A DNA stretch of 64,000 nt from Streptomyces akebiae (GTDB taxonomy: Bacteria; Actinomycetota; Actinomycetes; Streptomycetales; Streptomycetaceae), in NCBI RefSeq assembly GCF_019599145.1, contig NZ_CP080647.1:8556001-8620000 (forward strand), in the 5' to 3' direction. Shown piece after piece: positions 61,771 to 64,000 of this stretch. Each line of letters opens with the position of its first letter. Positions within the stretch are counted from its first letter, which is position 1. The notes beneath the pieces are model-generated. The model ran no database searches, was not told the origin of the DNA, and saw nothing but the letters and a program-made list of their open reading frames with translations. The position numbers and the translations under genes are program-made.

Positions 61771-64000
61771 ATGCGCTTTCGCGGGAAATCGATCCGCCGG
61801 AAGATCGTGGCGCTGTTGCTCGTGCCCTTGGTGGCCCTGACGGGTGTCTGGACGTTCGCCACGGTGCTGACGGGTCGTGAGGCGAGCGAACTCTTCAGGG
61901 TGGCGGACATCGTCGAGGAGATCGGCTTCCCCACCGAGGACACCATCCGTGTGCTCCAGCAGGAACGCCGCCAGACCCTCGTCTACCTCGCCGACCCACG
62001 GTCCTCCGGGGCCGTCACGGCACTCGACCGCAGCAGGGCCGCCACGGACAAGGCCGTCGAGGAGTTCCGGGAACACGCCCGTGACGCCGAACTGCGGGAC
62101 GAGATGGGCGAGGCCACCTCGCTGCGGCTGACGACGATCCTGGACGCCCTCGACACCCTGCCCTCCCTGCGGACGACCGTCGAGAGCGGCACCGTCACCG
62201 TCACCCAGGCCCTCGGCCACTACAACGAACTCGTCGACCCCTGCTTCACCCTGCTGTCCAACCTGCCCGCGCTCGACAGCGTGGAGATGGACAAGCAGGG
62301 CCGCGCCCTGGTCAACGTCGGCCGCGCCCGCGAACTCCTCTCCCGCGAGGACGCCCTGCTCAGCTCGGTGCTCGTCGCGGACCGCATCACCAAGGACGAG
62401 ATCCGCGACTTCTCCGACCTCGTCGCCCAGCGCACCCTGATGTACGACATCAGCCTGCCGCAGCTGCCCACCGCCGACCGCGACCGCTTCGCCGACTACT
62501 GGAACAACGCCAGTACCGCGCCCCTGCGTTCGGTCGAACAGGCCGTCATCGCCTCCGACCCCGGCAAGCCCAGCACGTTCACCGCCAAGAGCTGGGACAC
62601 CTCGGTCGAGCCGGTGCTCGCCGACCTCCGCGACCTCAGCATCGAGGCGGGCGACCGTTACCAGGACCGGGTCCGCCCGCTGGCCACCGACGTCATCCTG
62701 AAGGCCGCGATCGCCGGTGTCCTCGGCCTCTTCGCCCTGCTCTTCTCGCTCTTCATGTCCGTCCGCATCGGCCGCGTCCTCATCCGCGACCTGCGCCGGC
62801 TCCGCCAGGAGGCCCACGAGACCGCCGGAGTGCGGCTGCCCAGCGTGATGCGCCGACTCGCCGCGGGCGAACAGGTCGACGTGGAGACCGAGGTGCCACA
62901 CCTGGAGTACGACAAGAACGAGATCGGCGAGGTCAGCCAGGCCCTCAACACCCTCCAGCGGGCGGCGGTCGAGGCCGCCGTGAAGCAGTCCGAACTCCGC
63001 AGCGGCATCTCCGAGGTCTTCGTCAACCTCGCCCGCCGCAGCCAGGTCCTGCTGCACAAGCAACTCACCCTCCTCGACACCATGGAACGCCGGACCGAGG
63101 ACACCGACGAACTCGCCGACCTGTTCCGCCTGGACCACCTGACGACCCGTATGCGCCGCCACGCGGAGGGCCTGGTCATCCTCTCGGGCGCCGCCCCCTC
63201 CCGGCAGTGGCGCAAGCCCATCCAGCTCATGGACGTCGTCCGCGCGGCCGTCGCCGAGGTCGAGGACTACGAGCGGATAGAGGTCCGCCGGCTGCCCAGG
63301 GTCGCCGTCACCGGTCCCGCGGTCGCCGACCTCACCCACCTGGTGGCCGAACTGCTGGAGAACGCCACGGTGTTCTCGCCCCCGCACACCGCCGTGCAGG
63401 TGCACGGCGAGCGGGTCGCCAACGGCTTCACGCTGGAGATCCACGACCGAGGCCTCGGCATGTCGGCCGAGGCGCTCCTGGACGCCAACCTCAAGCTCGC
63501 CGAGACCCCCGACTTCGAACTCTCCGACACCGACCGGCTCGGTCTCTTCGTGGTCAGCCGGCTCGCCCAGCGGCAGAAGGTCCGCGTCTCCCTCCAGCCC
63601 TCCCCGTACGGCGGCACCACGGCCGTGGTGTTCATCCCCGACGCCCTGCTCACCGACGACGTCCCCGACACCAACGGCATCGGCTTCCGCCTCGACCGCG
63701 CCCACCCCACCCGCGAGGCCGAGCTGGAGGAAGAGCGCAACGCGGCGCTCTCCCAGGTCCCGGTCCGCCTCCCCGGGCTCACCGCGGGCATCCTGGACGG
63801 CCCCGTGGAACTGGAGGCACCGGTCGACCTGGAGCCCCTGGGCGGGTTCCCGGGCACCCTCGGCGACGAGGAGGCCGAGCAGGGCGGGCTGTTCCGGCCC
63901 CGCCGCTCCCTGACCGGCGTCACCGACGAACAACGGCAGCCGGAGCGCGACGGCGAAGGACGGCAGGCACCGCTCACCGACCCCGACCCGACCCTCGGCC
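61771..64000 (+). CDS. Nitrate-sensor-domain histidine kinase (CvnA-like), 3' end beyond window
   Basis: The first 743 residues of a membrane kinase, with no stop in the window. Helix 1 (about 12-32) and helix 2 (about 309-331) bracket an extracytoplasmic NIT-like helical sensor domain. A HAMP-like linker follows, then a dimerisation region (VFVNLARRSQVLLHKQLTLL, about 411-430) and a HATPase: ELLENATVFSPP (N box, about 527), DRGLGM (G1), LGLFVVSRLAQR (G2). The C-terminal tail is acidic and disordered. This is the CvnA-type kinase of Streptomyces conservons. GGGGGAGG sits only two bases before ATG 61771, so the exact start is uncertain. Confidence 0.88.
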   Translation, partial: MRFRGKSIRRKIVALLLVPLVALTGVWTFATVLTGREASELFRVADIVEEIGFPTEDTIRVLQQERRQTLVYLADPRSSGAVTALDRSRAATDKAVEEFREHARDAELRDEMGEATSLRLTTILDALDTLPSLRTTVESGTVTVTQALGHYNELVDPCFTLLSNLPALDSVEMDKQGRALVNVGRARELLSREDALLSSVLVADRITKDEIRDFSDLVAQRTLMYDISLPQLPTADRDRFADYWNNASTAPLRSVEQAVIASDPGKPSTFTAKSWDTSVEPVLADLRDLSIEAGDRYQDRVRPLATDVILKAAIAGVLGLFALLFSLFMSVRIGRVLIRDLRRLRQEAHETAGVRLPSVMRRLAAGEQVDVETEVPHLEYDKNEIGEVSQALNTLQRAAVEAAVKQSELRSGISEVFVNLARRSQVLLHKQLTLLDTMERRTEDTDELADLFRLDHLTTRMRRHAEGLVILSGAAPSRQWRKPIQLMDVVRAAVAEVEDYERIEVRRLPRVAVTGPAVADLTHLVAELLENATVFSPPHTAVQVHGERVANGFTLEIHDRGLGMSAEALLDANLKLAETPDFELSDTDRLGLFVVSRLAQRQKVRVSLQPSPYGGTTAVVFIPDALLTDDVPDTNGIGFRLDRAHPTREAELEEERNAALSQVPVRLPGLTAGILDGPVELEAPVDLEPLGGFPGTLGDEEAEQGGLFRPRRSLTGVTDEQRQPERDGEGRQAPLTDPDPTLG

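Noticed and set aside
61576..63933. A 785-codon open frame on the minus strand
   Set aside because: It is antisense to the histidine kinase; composition is Gly/Glu/Asp-rich with no domain, a usual shadow of high-GC coding DNA.

Overview
The window is a stretch of Streptomyces chromosome. It has very high GC with GC-rich third codon positions, many GTG starts, and tightly overlapping ATGA/GTGA operon junctions. It carries actinomycete markers (rbpA, a small SCO1431-type membrane protein, a polyprenol-phosphomannose synthase, a CvnA-like kinase). From memory, the order of recognisable genes (ribE-ribM-ribBA-ribH-hisE-hisG, chitinase, ppm, fxsA, rbpA) follows the S. coelicolor SCO1444-to-SCO14xx core region. 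This is therefore mostly conserved chromosome, not an island; I see no tRNA, insertion sequence, CRISPR array or prophage.

Layout. 1-7.5 kb: the 3' part of a flavin amine oxidase, a DUF5995 protein, a secreted GH6 glycosidase with a slippage-prone Ser-Gly-Pro linker, a divergent MFS/ROK pair sharing a palindromic operator, and an SDR. 7.7-13 kb: a chitinase-type promoter without a chitinase, then an FMN riboswitch controlling ribE-ribM-ribBA-ribH, followed by hisE-hisG and a PH-domain membrane protein. 13-25.2 kb: two CNNM/CorC proteins, an EccA-like AAA+ ATPase, a small kinase, a secreted C39-type protein, a micro membrane protein, a TetR regulator, a GH18 chitinase with its own DasR-type promoter, an acyl-CoA dehydrogenase and two small minus-strand genes. 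25.4-30.3 kb: an Lrp regulator, an amidohydrolase, ppm and fxsA, convergent on rbpA, which has a textbook SigR promoter. 30.5-37 kb: a YczE-GDPD-MFS operon divergent from a MocR regulator, then an FtsK/Spd-like membrane protein with an altered P-loop and a 64-residue partner.

37-48 kb: ankyrin and HEAT-repeat proteins, an operon of two GT4 glycosyltransferases plus an SGNH hydrolase that is frameshifted inside its catalytic GxND block, and a five-gene minus-strand operon (MFS, DUF1445 D-glutamate-cyclase-like protein, PxpA, PxpB, PxpC). The last operon looks like a 5-oxoproline/D-glutamate salvage pathway. It faces a FadR-type GntR regulator across a perfect palindrome matching the FadR-family half-site rule.

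48-55.6 kb is the most unusual part: three co-directional genes of 507, 292 and 1596 residues. Their sizes and order mimic mksF-mksE-mksB (JetABC), the third being a giant SMC-like coiled-coil ATPase with atypical Walker motifs, but no JetD/MksG nuclease follows. 55.7-60.5 kb is a choline-to-glycine-betaine operon (aldehyde dehydrogenase, APC permease, choline-oxidase-type GMC enzyme). The window ends in a small membrane protein and the first 743 codons of a nitrate-sensor/CvnA-like histidine kinase that runs off the edge.
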